The translations under genes were made by a program, and so were the position numbers. From Pseudopithomyces maydicus (taxonomy: Eukaryota; Ascomycota; Dothideomycetes; Pleosporales; Didymosphaeriaceae): 64,000 nt of DNA. The notes under the pieces are model-generated. The model saw nothing but the letters and a program-made list of their open reading frames with translations. It had not been told where the DNA came from and did no database searches. Of this stretch, positions 23,834 to 35,497 are shown piece by piece; the first letter of the stretch is position 1; each line of letters starts with the position of its first letter. The stretch lies in contig JANTUC010000002.1 in NCBI GenBank assembly GCA_026873275.1, forward strand, positions 372,001 through 436,000. The letters are read 5' to 3'.

Positions 23834-24253
23834 TTAGTGTATGGGGGTTAGTTGGCGTGTGGGGGTAATTTGGGGGGATGGGAGGACGAGGGAATGAGGT
23901 TGGATTGCAAAGGGTAATGGTTACTACGGTCCTTGATATTGTGCTGTACACCCTCATTATGAATGGTATGATTCAGAATATGCATTGCTACTATGCTTTA
24001 CGAAGTTGTTTTGAAATATCGATAATGTACAATGCGGGATTGGACTACGTGCCATAGAGTAAGGACGCGATCAACGACGAACAAGCATCAAGCCAGGTGC
24101 ATAGTACGCTTTAAACATCACAAGGAAACGTGGAATCAGATTATAGAGATCAAATATATTTCATGACATCGTATTATGCAGCTAGGGTATCATTGGCAAG
24201 GTCTACATCATAAGTTCATCATGGCCATGAACTAAATCACTACAATCACTCGC
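23834..24253. other. Intergenic, no gene seen
   Basis: About 420 bases between two convergent genes. AT-rich in its second half; no gene-like frame. Confidence 0.4.
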
Positions 24254-26184
24254 TCAAAATTCGTCATCATCCTCGGCTTCCCTGCTCTTAAAAGCGAGAA
24301 ATTGCTCAGGATCTTCACTCGTGATGGTTTGCCATATCTCCCGCACATGATCGAACACAGCGTCATCAACGGCGAGGTCAAGCGGCGCAGGAGAGAAGCC
24401 GAGGAAGTGATCATTCGCACCATCCGGCAATGGAAGCGGATCCATGGAGGGCGAGGCACGTTGCTCGTACTGCATCGACCATAGGATCGTCGGCGAGGGC
24501 GAGACATCAATGCTGGCTACCAGCCGTGACACGGCTTGATTGAGCAGCTCGAAGCCATCCTTGCCACATAGGCTAGTGGATGCGTAGAGAACACCTGATC
24601 AATTGTTAGCAATTGCCAAATAACCACTGAAGTTTAAAACGTGGAAGGAATTGCCATGATCAGTTTGTCAGAGGATATCTATCGTCAATGTTGTTCGGAC
24701 AATGTAGATAAGTATTCGAAAATCAATCATCATAATGGCTTTGTGTTCGAGTTGAAGGAAACAGTTGTACTTACTCTGACCGGCAGGACACTCTCCAGAC
24801 TCGCTGGAGTGAACGTGTACATGCACTGGAGGAAGGTTCTCATGCCCTGGTAGCTCTAGAGACCCTGAAGGGAAGACAAGAATTGCAGAGCCCGGTTGGA
24901 ACGGTTTCTCCTCAATTACGACGGGGGAAAGAGTGTTGATAGGGGTGATGATAAGATAGTGATCGACTTGCAAAGAGCGTCACTTATCTGTTCCGATGAG
25001 CTTTCGCTCACGACCCACCGTGCTGTGATAGTCTCGCCATCTTTCAGGCGAAGCTTTAGACGAGATTGGTCTGGCTGGTCGCTCTGCGGTACTGTTTCAG
25101 TCGCAGAGGTATCTGCCTCTACTGGAGTCGTGCCAGCAGGCGATGTGACTTCAGCAGCTGATTTGTCCTCCTGCTTAGCTCCTACAGGAGCCTGCGCCGT
25201 CGAGATGGAATCCGTAGAGGTAGAGATTCCTTTTCCAAGAACATACACCCCGCCTCCGACAGCACAGGCTCGGCAGGCGACCTGACAGAATTCATCCAAA
25301 CCACCGTATTTGGGAATGAGCGCACTGAATTTGCCCAACGTGCCGATGGACCGAAGGTGACGCGCAATCCTTGGAAGGGCATACCCAGTCGTCATGCTTT
25401 CCATAGTCTGCGTCGACAAGGTGAGAGCATGCAAAGGCGTGAGCAGGCTGGCAGGTGCTTTGAAAACCTCCGACAGAAATGTGGAGAATGGAGCATTGCG
25501 ATGCTCCTCCCATTTGGACTTCTCCTCTTCACTGTCATGATCGACGATGAAGCGAAGAACTTTGACAAGCCTACGCTTCGCCGCGAAATCGAGGGCGTCG
25601 TTCCCAAAGAGATCTTCCCTCGTATTGGGAACCTTTTCAAAGCTGCCGGTGGCATCTTCGTGGGAAGTGTACACCCACCAGCTACCGACAGGAAGGAATC
25701 CGACCTGATGGTGAGCTTGCGAAGTAACAAGGTAGCGTCTGAACGCCGAGCCTGAGTATATGATCTCCGGGGCAAGAGCGAGGTTGTAATGCCTTCCAGG
25801 TCTGCGAGACAGAGCAGGAGAGTCGGGCTCAACATGCTCAGGCTCATGGGTAGATGCGGTGGAAAAAGCATCACGGAAGGCACCTGCGCCCATGTGAGTC
25901 CAGGAAGGTAGAAGCAGACGGACAGTGTCTACCTTGGTTTACCCTGGCCGCCCACTCCTCCGCTTCCTGCACACTGAAGGCAGCAGCAGCCCCGCTGTAA
26001 TACGGATTTTCGTCCACATGCAGTATGTTCTTGCCCGAGCGCGACAAAGCTCTTCAAGTACTACGTCAGTCAGATTGCGGAACAAGTCGCCATGGAAAGC
26101 AAGTACATACAGGGCAAGCAGAGACTGCTGCAGGCCGGTGCCCGCTATCACGACGTCCCAGTCGGTATTGTCGAGTGTGTCCAT
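24254..26184 (-). CDS. MRS6: Rab escort protein (REP) / GDI superfamily
   Basis: Presents newly made Rab GTPases to geranylgeranyl transferase II and delivers them to membranes. Exons are 26184-26111, 26051-25933, 25883-24775 and 24594-24254 (547 aa once one base is restored). N-terminal FAD-like fold: WDVVIAGTGLQQSLLA, then GKNILHVDENPYYSG formed after intron 1. The sequence-conserved region LIPKYGGLDEFCQ and MTTGYALPR follow. Conserved Thr/Gly motifs near the end (VHVHSSESGECPAGQS) and an acidic C-terminus (EDDDEF) fit the REP branch rather than the shorter GDI. An acidic/Ala/Thr-rich insert of about 45 residues near residue 300 is typical of fungal REP. The frame breaks at the G5 run 24923-24927 (C5 on the coding strand); one added base joins SPLSTLFPP to VVIEEKPFQPG. 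Confidence 0.85.
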
Positions 26185-26978
26185 GGTGGATGGTGGGAGA
26201 ACAGAAGCGTGCGCGTCAGAACTTTGAGCAATGCTTAGCGCGGGTGACTAAGCCGTGCACGTGCCTTGGTGCTGGTGAAAATCTTCCACGCGTCAGGCCG
26301 AACTTCTTGTATCAACACGCTCGCTGAGAACACTTTTTACTAATAGAGCTGTTCGTAAAGCACCCGGGGCTTCATTGCAACGGAGAGAGCGTGAAGAAGA
26401 GATTCTTCGTCCGGTATCTACCGCTATGGATTTTACCTGAATTAGCGGCTCGAATGTGGCGATACATATTGAATTTGGGTGCTTTTCTTGATGAGATGCA
26501 CATCGTGCAAATGCATCTGAGATGGCCGCAAGCTGGGTGTATACCTCTGTTGCACTATTGATGATTAAATGCCGCGTTCTTGTGTGGTTGTGCTGTTTGG
26601 GTGAGAACCTCAGAATTGGCACTTCTCACAGTGATACCGAGCCGAATATTATTCCCTGATATATCAAAGTCAACATGCAAGTCCCGGAGCCCATCTGAAT
26701 GAAGTTCAGTAATGACAATACGTGCCTTACCGGCATGGCTCGAATCTTTCCCCCTACGTGTTCGGCGATAGCGCTATCATCCCAAGTGCATGCCACAACA
26801 TCTTAGCCGGGCAAAGTAGGCAATAGGTCGACTGTTACGCAAACCCCACTCTCAAAATCTTCAGACTTTGCAACCAACTATTCGATGGCCTGAGAAATGA
26901 TTGTCATGATATATATATTAACTAAGTTACCTTTCCTTCATCGATCAAAGCAATCACCATCGGGCAACAGCCCACCAA
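26185..26978. other. Intergenic, no gene seen
   Basis: About 800 bases upstream of MRS6. Short frames on both strands without features. Confidence 0.4.
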
Positions 26979-27067
26979 TCTTCGATGGTCTAGTGGTCAT
27001 GATTTCCGCTTGTCATTCGCAAGGATAACGAGCGCGGGAGACCGGGGTTCGATTCCCCGTCGGAGAG
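26979..27067 (+). tRNA. tRNA-Asp (GTC) with intron
   Basis: The acceptor stem TCTTCGA pairs with TCGGAGA with one G-T pair, followed by discriminator G. The D arm contains TGGTCTAGTGGTCA. The anticodon stem CCGC/GCGG frames the loop TTGTCAC, with anticodon GTC. A 17-nt intron follows A37, the canonical tRNA intron site. The T arm GGGGTTCGATTCCCC is a perfect stem with the B box. The mature length is 72 nt, the usual length for tRNA-Asp. Confidence 0.92.
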
Positions 27068-27086
27068 TCCTTTCTTTTGCTTTTTA
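27068..27086 (+). terminator. Pol III terminator of tRNA-Asp
   Basis: T-rich stretch directly after the tRNA, including runs of four and five T, as expected for RNA polymerase III termination. Confidence 0.7.
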
Positions 27087-27565
27087 GATGGACCCAAGGT
27101 GTCCTTTTTGTGTGTGTGATGTATATGATGTTACGGACGGCAACTACTCCATGTATACATGGAATTGCTTTTTGCGCAGGGACCGCGGCATCGGCACCTC
27201 CATGAAATTTAGCATGACAATCGAGCGGAACCCTTAGAATCTCTGCATGATCGATCGACCCACTCGTGCAGCAACCTATTGAATGTTCATTTTTTATTGA
27301 ATCATGACATGTGTAAGGTATTCACCAAAATTAACTCAGTTACTTGTGGTTTCAAATCATACTAACGTGAAATCAACTGATAATCCGATGTGATCAGCTA
27401 CGATAGCCGGAAGTTGTTGGTTCAATTGATCATTTTTTTTTTTATTATATACTCACTGTTACATACTCCTCTTTCTCTTCAGAGAGAATGCGAATGTTTA
27501 GTTAGGCTTCTAATTTTTCCAAACACGTTGTCAAGCCGTGGGTATAGCTCCGTCTTCTCTTTGGC
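27087..27565. other. Intergenic, no gene seen
   Basis: AT-rich interval between the tRNA and the 3' end of the dehydrogenase; contains a T-run near 27430. No gene-like frame. Confidence 0.4.
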
Positions 27566-28643
27566 TCACCAGGTATACGGCTTGTTCTCATACGTCCAGA
27601 ATGTCCCGCTATGCTGAATCCCTTTGCTCTGTATCACGTCTACCATCTTAGTGACCGATTCTTCGGGCGTGATGATGCCCTGCACTTCCCACGTTACGTT
27701 GATGTTGGCCATGTCTCTATTTCCAGGTCAACCAAGATCACTAAATATGCCTGGAACTTACGTTGCAACTTCTCCAGGATGCATGGCTAATATGATGGTG
27801 TCGTCGTCCTTTCGCTTGAGTTCTGCTGCCATGTGCCGAATTGCCATGTTCAAAGCAGCTTTGGATGCTGCATAGGCTGCAAAGCCGTCCTCCATTTCGC
27901 GAAAGTTCCCGTGAGAGCCGGAATCGGAAGACATGAAGGTGATGGTCCCGATGGGTATGTTGGTTTGAAGGAGCTTCTGGGCACAGATTATGGGTCCGAT
28001 GGTGTTAGTGTGGAGATGGAAAGCAAACTCATCGAAAGAACTGCATCTTGTCAGGTTCTGAAGCCCAAAGATCATGTCCTGATACAATGCATAATAATAG
28101 ACAATCAAGTTTGTAGGCATGCGATCTCAGTGCCGAAGGGAAACATGGTAGAGGTGGTAACCTAGGGTAGACTTACAGCTCCGTCGCTCTCTACCAAGAT
28201 TAGCGCAATCCCTGAAGATATTAACCGCGCGCAAGTCTTACGTTGGGGTATCGTAGCACGCCTGCATTGATGACTACATAATCTATCTTGAGATTGCGAA
28301 GGCCCATGAGCTGGCTGACGAATTTCTGATGCCGGGTCAGTTGGAGGCGCCTCTGACGTAGCAACGATACAACAACAACGATCGCGTTTCATGCACGTAC
28401 GACGATGCTGTCCTCGCTCAGGATGTCGCATATGTACATCTGGCAGCGGCCATGGTCACTTCCAGCTTGACCCCACAGGGCCGAGGCGTGGGATGCCCAA
28501 GGCTCGCGCACCGTTGCGATGATTTTCTCGCCACGAGCCAGCAGTTGGCGAACAAATTCTAGGCCTATGCCCCGGCTCGCACCAAGTATCAGCCAGGTGG
28601 TGGACTCGCGATCTGCATAGAGGACATCGGGGATCTGGTTCAT
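27566..28643 (-). CDS. Short-chain dehydrogenase/reductase (C-factor-like)
   Basis: NAD(P)-dependent SDR, substrate unknown. Exons are 28643-28401, 28325-28242, 28190-28177, 28040-27762 and 27716-27566 (256 aa). The Rossmann motif GASRGIGLEFV is near the N-terminus; DYVVINAGVL is the NAG motif. The active site is SSDSGS, with Tyr and Lys in FAAYAASKAAL. The C-terminal part (AMHPGEVATDMAN) is typical of the C-factor/carbonyl-reductase-like SDR group. Exon 3 is only 14 nt (encoding RATE plus part of the next codon) and is needed to join NAGVLRYPN to SFDEFAFHLHTNTIG. I start at 28643 because the coding match begins there; upstream in-frame starts exist to 28772. Confidence 0.85.
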
Positions 28644-29300
28644 GCTGGCTAATGTGGCGCAAGCGGCTGGTGCAGTGGCGAAACGCACCGAGGTTACTGG
28701 TACGTGGGATGCGGTATAGGGAACGTAGTTCGAGATAATGGCCGGCCGGTCCTTAGCCGGGCTCAAGGTCACAATGCGTAATGGGAGAAGCGGTCACGGG
28801 GAGGGAGACCCAAACTGGCAGCTGCGGCGATGAGAAAGGGTGGAACCGGATGGCGATGACGAGGCAGCTGTCCCGAGGCTGTCGTGGACAGACGGTGGCA
28901 TGGTGCTGTACAGACGTTACGCCTCATGTTTGCTTTTTTTACTCGCACGCTGAGAACTGCAGATGCGGAAGCCCACGACGATCAAAGGTGCAGAGCACGT
29001 TAGTCGAGCAACCCACAATGCGGTAACACCTGGCAACGGCTTCATTACCGCGGAACAGGAAAGCGGCAAGGAAGCCCGGATTCGCCCGCTGGCTGAGAAT
29101 GGGCTGCATCGTGATTGGTGCAAAACCACCCCTGCGGCTCATCCGTAAGCGGGCTAGCGGCCATGACGCTTTTCTTTTCACCCTGCTTTCCCATCAAATC
29201 TTCCTTTTTCCATCCAACTGCCCATACCACCACTTCACGCTCACACATTACTACCTCTCTACTTCTCCATCCACAGCTCATCAGCTTCTCCACATACAAA
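28644..29300 (+). promoter_or_regulatory. Divergent region upstream of SDR and cytochrome c, with CCAAT box
   Basis: A reverse CCAAT box (ATTGG) lies at 29114-29118, about 185 bp upstream of the cytochrome c ATG. CCAAT boxes bind the HAP complex, which controls cytochrome c and respiratory genes in fungi. A C/T-rich leader (29165-29290) precedes the start. The link to HAP is inference. Confidence 0.4.
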
Positions 29301-30021
29301 ATGGGTTTCGAACAGGGTACGTCGTCACCGCCGCCGCCAATGTCTTCCAGTTGCCCGGCTCGCCACGCTTCCATCTCGGTCATTGAGCCAGCGCATTGCA
29401 CCGGATAGTGCTCGGAAGAGCGAGAGCAGCACGAGGATGCACCATGGTGCCTTCTTCCAACTCTCCCGGCTTGTCACCGCCAGGTGGCCGCTTTGCGCTC
29501 GGTGATCAGCAGGAACGGGCGCATCGGACATTTTGGATCCGCAATTGCCTTTCTCATCAAGATTAATGCTTACGCATCTTTACAGGCGATGCTAAGAAGG
29601 GTGCCAACCTCTTCAAGGTACGACGACTCCGCTTGCTGCGATAGCAGTACCCGGCGCCCCCAGCCATCCGATCTACGTCTAACGACAAACAGACCCGCTG
29701 CGCACAGTGCCACACCCTGAAGGAGGGCGAGGGTAACAAGATCGGCCCCAACCTTTTCGGTCTCTTCGGCCGCAAGTCTGGCCAGGTCGAGGGCTTCTCC
29801 TACACCGACGCCAACAAGCAGAAGGGTGTTGAGTGGAACAACGACACTCTTGTACGTTTCGAAGCGCTTGATGCATCCAACCGTGAGCTAACCTTGCCCA
29901 GTTCGAGTACCTCGAGAACCCCAAGAAGTACATCCCCGGCACCAAGATGGCGTTCGGTGGCCTCAAGAAGCCCAAGGACCGCAACGACCTCATCACCTTC
30001 CTCCAGAACGAGACCAAGTAA
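29301..30021 (+). CDS. CYC1: Cytochrome c
   Basis: Soluble electron carrier between complexes III and IV in the mitochondrial intermembrane space. Exons are 29301-29316, 29586-29617, 29693-29851 and 29902-30021, encoding 108 aa, the standard fungal length. Starts MGFEQGDAKKGANLFK. Covalent haem site CAQCH. Conserved KIGPNLFGLFGRKSGQ, the axial Met in PGTKMAFGG, and the KKPKDRNDLITFL helix at the C-terminus. Intron 1, after only 16 coding bases, is 269 nt, unusually long for this window. All junctions are canonical. Confidence 0.97.
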
Positions 30022-31048
30022 ACGTGACCGCGCGCGTTTGCTTTCTTCGATTCCCCCTCCGACACGACCTTTAATTTTCTCCGGCTCAAGATCTCTTTGT
30101 TCCGACTTGTACCAATGATAGACGTACGATTAGGGTGATGGTGCATTGCAGTTGGTGTCTTGTATTCATGTGTAATATATGTGCGGTGTTCTACACAAGA
30201 CGGTGTCTTTGATTCGGCTGCAGCATAGGGACTGGTCTAGAACTTGGCCGCACTCTCCAATACCAATTCTCCTCTTCTCCCGAGACGAAGCGTTTCCGTG
30301 AACCACCTGCTGAGCAGTGAGAGCCGTGATGATGTGACCATGAAATACCGCAAACCTCGACCATCAATTGCCTGATGCCCGATCAAAGGGAAAATTTCTG
30401 AATCGCGTGACGAAAGCAATTGTCAGGGCTGCAGCAGGGCACTAGCGCGGAGCGTTGGAAGGCTCTCCAGCCAGGCGCTGATTCCCGAGGATGACGGCGC
30501 AGCGGAAAGCGACAGCTCTGGTCGCTTGCCGAACGCACCCTTGCATCACCTCTGCAGGTTGCACGTCGACGAGCCATTGTAAACAAAGTTTGCGGCAGTC
30601 AATTACATGCGTGGGAGGCAGGCTAAAAGCGCAGTCATGCGAGTGTGTCATGCGCGCGTCTCTTTGCTTATTCCCTCCACGTGAATGCGTGGAGAGAGTG
30701 AGATGTTGACATGATGAGAGGCTCAAAGTGTGGGGATGCATGCTCCGTTACCGCCCGGTGCACGTCTAGACGTCTTGGACGTTGCCAACACCCAATGTTC
30801 CCACCGCGGATGCTCAATGGTCTCGTGCTCTGCCCGTTTTCCCTCTCGTCGCTCTCCATAGCAGCGAGTTGGGCTGGTTGCGAACCTCGGCCCAGCGTCT
30901 CTTTCAGTCAAGCGTCATAGCGGGGCGGAAGTGCTTCGGCGGATAGACCGCTCGTGCGTCTTCGGTCGCATACCATACTCACGCACAACCTCTACATCTT
31001 GGCGGCAGACCAGAGCAGCAGGCCGGGTGGCCTTTTTCAATTGGCATC
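30022..31048. other. Intergenic, no gene seen
   Basis: About 1 kb between cytochrome c and the kinase gene. Several short overlapping frames on both strands, none with a domain or splice structure. It should contain the promoter of the downstream gene. Confidence 0.4.
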
Positions 31049-32584
31049 ATGTCGTGGAAACGCTCCGATCGGCTGATGGACACCATCAAGGTGCGCCTCT
31101 GGAGCTTCGTGCCCGGGAATGCCATGTGCTAACAGCAGCAGCATTACAGCAACTTTCCCGCAACCAGTGCGTACCGCGCCCGCTCGCTCTGTCGCGCCCT
31201 GCTAAACAGCTGCCAGGTGTATCCCTCCGCCAGATGGTGCAGTTTGGCGAGAAGCCATCCACCGGTACCCTCTTCCGCGCCTCCCAGTTCCTCTCCGAAG
31301 AGCTGCCCATTCGGTTAGCACATCGCGTGCAGGAGCTCCACGAGCTGCCCGATGGCCTCAATGAGATGCCCTCTATCTGCCGCGTGCGGGATTGGTATGC
31401 ACAGTCGTTCGAAGTACGTCCCACGCTGTTCCGTCCGAACCCTCTTGACTCATCATCCACCACAGGAGCTCACCAACCTGCCCCGGCCGAACATCACCTC
31501 CGAAGTGAAGAACCGCCTTCTCAAGCCGGCTAAGAAATCCGATGCGTTGACTTCCAAAGGCACACAGAACCCGAGCATCAAGCAGGGCCAATACCGGTCG
31601 CTGCCCGAGAGTGCGAATGGCAACGGCAACGGTCACTCTAGGGAGGTCAAGGGCGCCGCCACAGCGCGCAGATACTATGCCGCTGCCGACGATGGCCAAG
31701 AATGGCCCGTGGAGCTGAGCGCCTACAACACAAAGTTCGCAGAGGCCCTGGAGAAGATCAAGCGGCGGCACGACAGCGTGGTGACGACCGTGGCACAGGG
31801 CATCCTGGAGTGGAAGCGCAAGAAGCAACGCATGCAGATCGATCACAATATCCAGGCCTTCCTCGACCGCTTCTACATGTCGCGTATCGGCATCCGCATG
31901 CTCATCGGCCAGCACATTGCCCTCACCGACCAGCGCCAGCGCTCCGACCCCAACTACGTCGGCATAATCTGCACCAAGACCAACGTCCACGAACTCGCCC
32001 AGGAAGCCATAGAGAACGCGCGCTTCGTCTGCGAGGACCACTACGGCCTGTTCGAGGCGCCCAAGATCCAGCTCATCTGCAACCCCGACATCAGCTTCAT
32101 GTACGTCCCAGGTCACCTGTCGCACATGCTGTTCGAGACTCTCAAGAACTCGCTGCGCGCCGTGGTGGAGACGAGAGGTCAGGACAAGGAGGATTTCCCG
32201 GTCACCAAGGTCATCGTCGCAGAGGGCCAGGAGGACATCACGATCAAGATCACGGACGAGGGAGGGGGCATCCCGCGGTCGGCGATTCCCCTCGTTTGGA
32301 CGTACATGTATACGACGGTGGACCAGACGCCGAGCCTGGACCCGGATTTCAACAAGAGCGACTTCAAGGCGCCCATGGCGGGGTTCGGATACGGTCTTCC
32401 GATCTCCAGGCTTTATGCGCGGTATTTTGGCGGGGATCTCAAGCTGATTAGCATGGAAGGGTGAGTTTCTGTTCCCTCTACGTACCCGTACCCCACAACA
32501 ACTAACCCCCACCCCCATAGCTACGGCACAGACGTCTACCTCCACCTCAACCGCCTCAGCTCTTCCTCCGAGCCTCTCCAATAG
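31049..32584 (+). CDS. Mitochondrial pyruvate dehydrogenase kinase family
   Basis: Ser kinase of the GHKL fold that inactivates the pyruvate (or branched-chain 2-oxoacid) dehydrogenase E1 subunit in the mitochondrial matrix. Exons are 31049-31090, 31142-31166, 31217-31413, 31466-32460 and 32521-32584 (440 aa). The N-terminal four-helix domain has SLRQMVQFGEKPSTGTL, SQFLSEELPIRLAHR and RFYMSRIGIRMLIGQH. ATP site: N box (MLFETLKNSLRAVVE), G1 (ITDEGGGIP) and G2 (GFGYGLPISRLYARYFGG). An insert of about 50 residues rich in Asn/Gly/Lys lies between the helices (NGNGNGHSREVKG). No long presequence precedes the first domain at this start. Frame intact. It is not resolved whether it is the PDK or BCKDK paralogue. 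Confidence 0.92.
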
Positions 32585-33515
32585 CAACTACCAGTCAGGA
32601 GAGACGAGTGGACATCTAGCGAGATGATCCGCTCGTCTCAAGGACGGACTCCCGGTAATGCGGCGCGCAACATGCGCCTCAAGCTCAGCGGCCAGGTCGG
32701 CATGGAGGTCAGCGAGCGTAGGCAGGTCGGCGATGCGGAGGAGATGTTTCTCGAGAAGGGGCCGGGGGCGCCCTGGTGGCGGAATGTGGGCATGGAGGAG
32801 GGGATGTAAGGGTGTGATATAAGGGGATGCATGTGTATGTATGTATGTCTGTGTGTGGAGGAGAGAGGCGAGAGGTGGTGCGGTAGATGCCTGCCGTGGT
32901 GGCGGCGCGGCGATTTGTTGTATCTGTGTACTCGTATGGGTCGCCTACCCTACCTCCTGCGATGGAAGAGGAGGGGAGGTGATTGGGGTTTGAGATTTAT
33001 AGGCGTACAAGGGATCAAGAGGTACAAAGGCGCGCAGAGATAGCGACGCATGGGTTCATTTGGTTAGAGAAAAATAATCAAAGACTGTCGTCAAAGGCAC
33101 TGATGATGTTTTTTTCCACTCGTGTCTTTCTGTGTATAGTTTACACTTTTCCGTTTTCCCAGCTTTTGCGTTGTGCTTTCTGTCGCTTTCCAGCTAAGAT
33201 GTGGAAAGGAAGATAATATTGAAAAATCTCCGAACACCCATATTGTACTGACACCGATCATGTTTGTTTCGTATTGACGTATTTCGAGTATATAGCTGAT
33301 ACGATATGTATTTCAAACTTTCGCGCCGTTCTTTCCGTCGCTTTCCAGCCGCGACGTTGAAAAAAGAAAAAGGGAAGAACTCCCCTAAAGACCCAAATTA
33401 TGTACGTCCCAAACTCCACCCATGCACCCTGTATCTCCCATGATGTTCTAAAATCCGTTTCCTTTCGTCCCCTCCCATCTCCTATCGCTCCTTCCCTCCT
33501 CCCCCACCACCATCA
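32585..33515. other. Intergenic, 3' region of PDK
   Basis: About 930 bases between convergent genes. Near 33160-33200 and 33320-33355 the sequence CTTTCYGTCGCTTTCCAGC recurs in near-identical form about 150 bp apart with similar surroundings, a short local duplication. No gene seen. Confidence 0.4.
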
Positions 33516-35497
33516 CTACCACACCCCCATCAACCCCACCAAAACCACCCAAAACAACACCATCCCCTCCACCCTCCCTACCACTCTCCCACACCCACCC
33601 TCCTGCCTCCCCACCGTCGGCCTCCCACCCTCCCCAATGCCCGTCGGCACCACCCCCGTAACCGCCTCCGTAAGCACCTCGGTCGCAACCCCCACGGCAC
33701 TCCTCTGCCCCCCAATCATCACGCCCCCTCCTCCCGCCTCCAAACTCACAGCCACCCCGCCGACCTCCACCCCCGGCCCCCCAGGTACCAGCGTCTTCCC
33801 CGGCGCAAGTATGTAATACCCCGCCCGATTCGCCGTGTACACGGTGTCGAACAGGGTGAGCGGCCCCGCGCCTGTGCTCGTGAACAGCGAGGCGTAAGAC
33901 GGGGAGAGGGTGGTGGTTTCGCCGTTGACGACGAGCAGCGTGGGCGTCGGCGAGAGGGAGAAGGTGGTGCCCGAGATGGTGAGGGGGCGCTGCCTGGGAG
34001 GAGGGTTTGGCCTGCGAGGAGGTACGCTGTGGGGTTGGGGGAGGGGTCGTCGGGGGAGGAAGGGGGGATGGGTAGAGGGGGTGAGCGTCAGGGAGGGGGA
34101 GAGGGAGATGGGGAAGGGGATTGCGGCTGGGGCGGGGGTAATGAGGGAGGGCGTGAAGGGGATGGTCTGGGTGCCGGCGATGAGGGCGGTGGTGGAGGGG
34201 TCGGCGTGGATGTAGATGGGGGTATTGGAGATGGTGATGGGGTGGTTGGCGGGGATGGTGGTCGAGTCGCCGATGATGAAATGCGAGCCGTCGGGGGCGG
34301 GGCGGACGACGATGGGGGTGGAGCCTCCCGGGGTGAAGGTGGCGGCTGGGGGGTTGGTATGTGGATTCAAGGGGATGGTTTTGGTGCCGCCTATTATGAT
34401 GTCCGTTTTTCCGCTAGACGTGTGCACCGCGATGGGTGTGTTCCCCGTCGTGATGGTCTGCCCTGGTTTGACGGTTGGCCCGTCGCCGATGATGACGCCG
34501 CCTCCGTTCGAGGGGTTGGGTTTAACGACCACATTTGAATGGCCTGCGCTGATTGTGAAGATCGGAAGGGGTGCTGGGGAGCTATCGCCTTTGGTCTCCT
34601 GCTCTTGCGCCGGAGGGATCTTGATCGGTATCGTGGGCACGGTTTCCCAGCCTGTGGCTGTGATTTCGAGGGCGGGGGAGCACCCGCGGCAGGGGAGCGT
34701 GATGCTGAAGTTTGGCTCGGGGATCTCGTGGTGGCCATCGGGGTCGCCTGGGTCGGTTGTTGGGGCAGGTATTGGGTGGAGGCCTTCTTGTGTAGAGGTC
34801 ATACCCGTTGGTAGAGTGGGCTGTGTGGGAACGACATTGGTGGCACTCACGGGGAGTGTACCATTGAGGAATGTGGGGTCTAGTGTTGCGAATGAGGGCG
34901 AGGTATCCAGCGTGGTAGGTTGGCTTGAAGAAGTTTTTCTGGATGGTATGAGTCCTATTGGTATTGATGATATCGATTCCGTGGGAGTTGGAGAAGGCGT
35001 CGTGCTGGAAAGATCTGTGCTAGAAGGCGCTAATGACGGTTCATCTGAAGTAGGAAGAGCCGATGGTATTATGCTTGAAGGCCGAGGCGCAGACGGGATG
35101 AGTGCGGTAGGATTTCTAGACGACGGTATGGGTGCGGACGGAATTAAGGCAATAGGATTTCTAGACGTCGTAGATGCGGAGGGTATAACAACTGTCCCTA
35201 ATGCACGCGTGACGCCTTGGTCAGAACCCATGCTATAGCGAGCGAGAGATAGTGGCGCGGAGAATTACGCACTTGAAGCAGAAGGTATCAAAGCTATGCC
35301 GCTTGCTACTATCATTCCTTCGGCCGCCATCTCCGTTACAGCCGATGCAGATGCATCGTGACCTACAACTACTTGTTAGCGACATCCTACTTCCCCAAAA
35401 ACATTGAACGATCTGTGGACTGCTCACCCAAAGGGACCGACGTAAAAGCAGTAACGGGGGTCCAAACCGCACACCAGATGCACAGTGTCCGACTCAT
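33516..35497 (-). CDS. Ser/Thr/Pro-rich repeat cell-wall protein, probably GPI-anchored
   Basis: Exons are 35497-35428, 35362-35269 and 35232-33516 (about 626 aa). The N-terminus MSRTLCIWCAVWTPVTAF looks like a signal peptide. A Ser/Thr/Pro-rich region with repeats of IPSA (IALIPSAPIPSS, TALIPSAPRPSS) follows. The C-terminal half has degenerate 30-35-residue repeats of the type PITISNTPIYIHADPS / IIGDSTTIP / LAPGKTLVPGGPGVEVGG, seen in fungal wall glycoproteins. The last residues (VLFWVVLVGLMGVW) are hydrophobic, suiting a GPI signal. Three single-base losses are inferred at G runs near 34077-34081, 34052-34056 and 33983-33987. Together they restore the frame, and between the last two the repeat reads AYLLAGQTLLPG. 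The 36-nt second intron (35233-35268) is shorter than normal and may be wrong. Confidence 0.65.

Noticed and set aside
31373..32587. 404-aa open frame antisense to PDK
   Set aside because: Lies wholly over conserved PDK exons; composition is that of a complement.
34216..35238. 340-aa plus-strand frame
   Set aside because: Complement of the Ser/Thr/Pro repeat gene; Gly/Val-rich as expected from the reverse of Pro/Thr codons.
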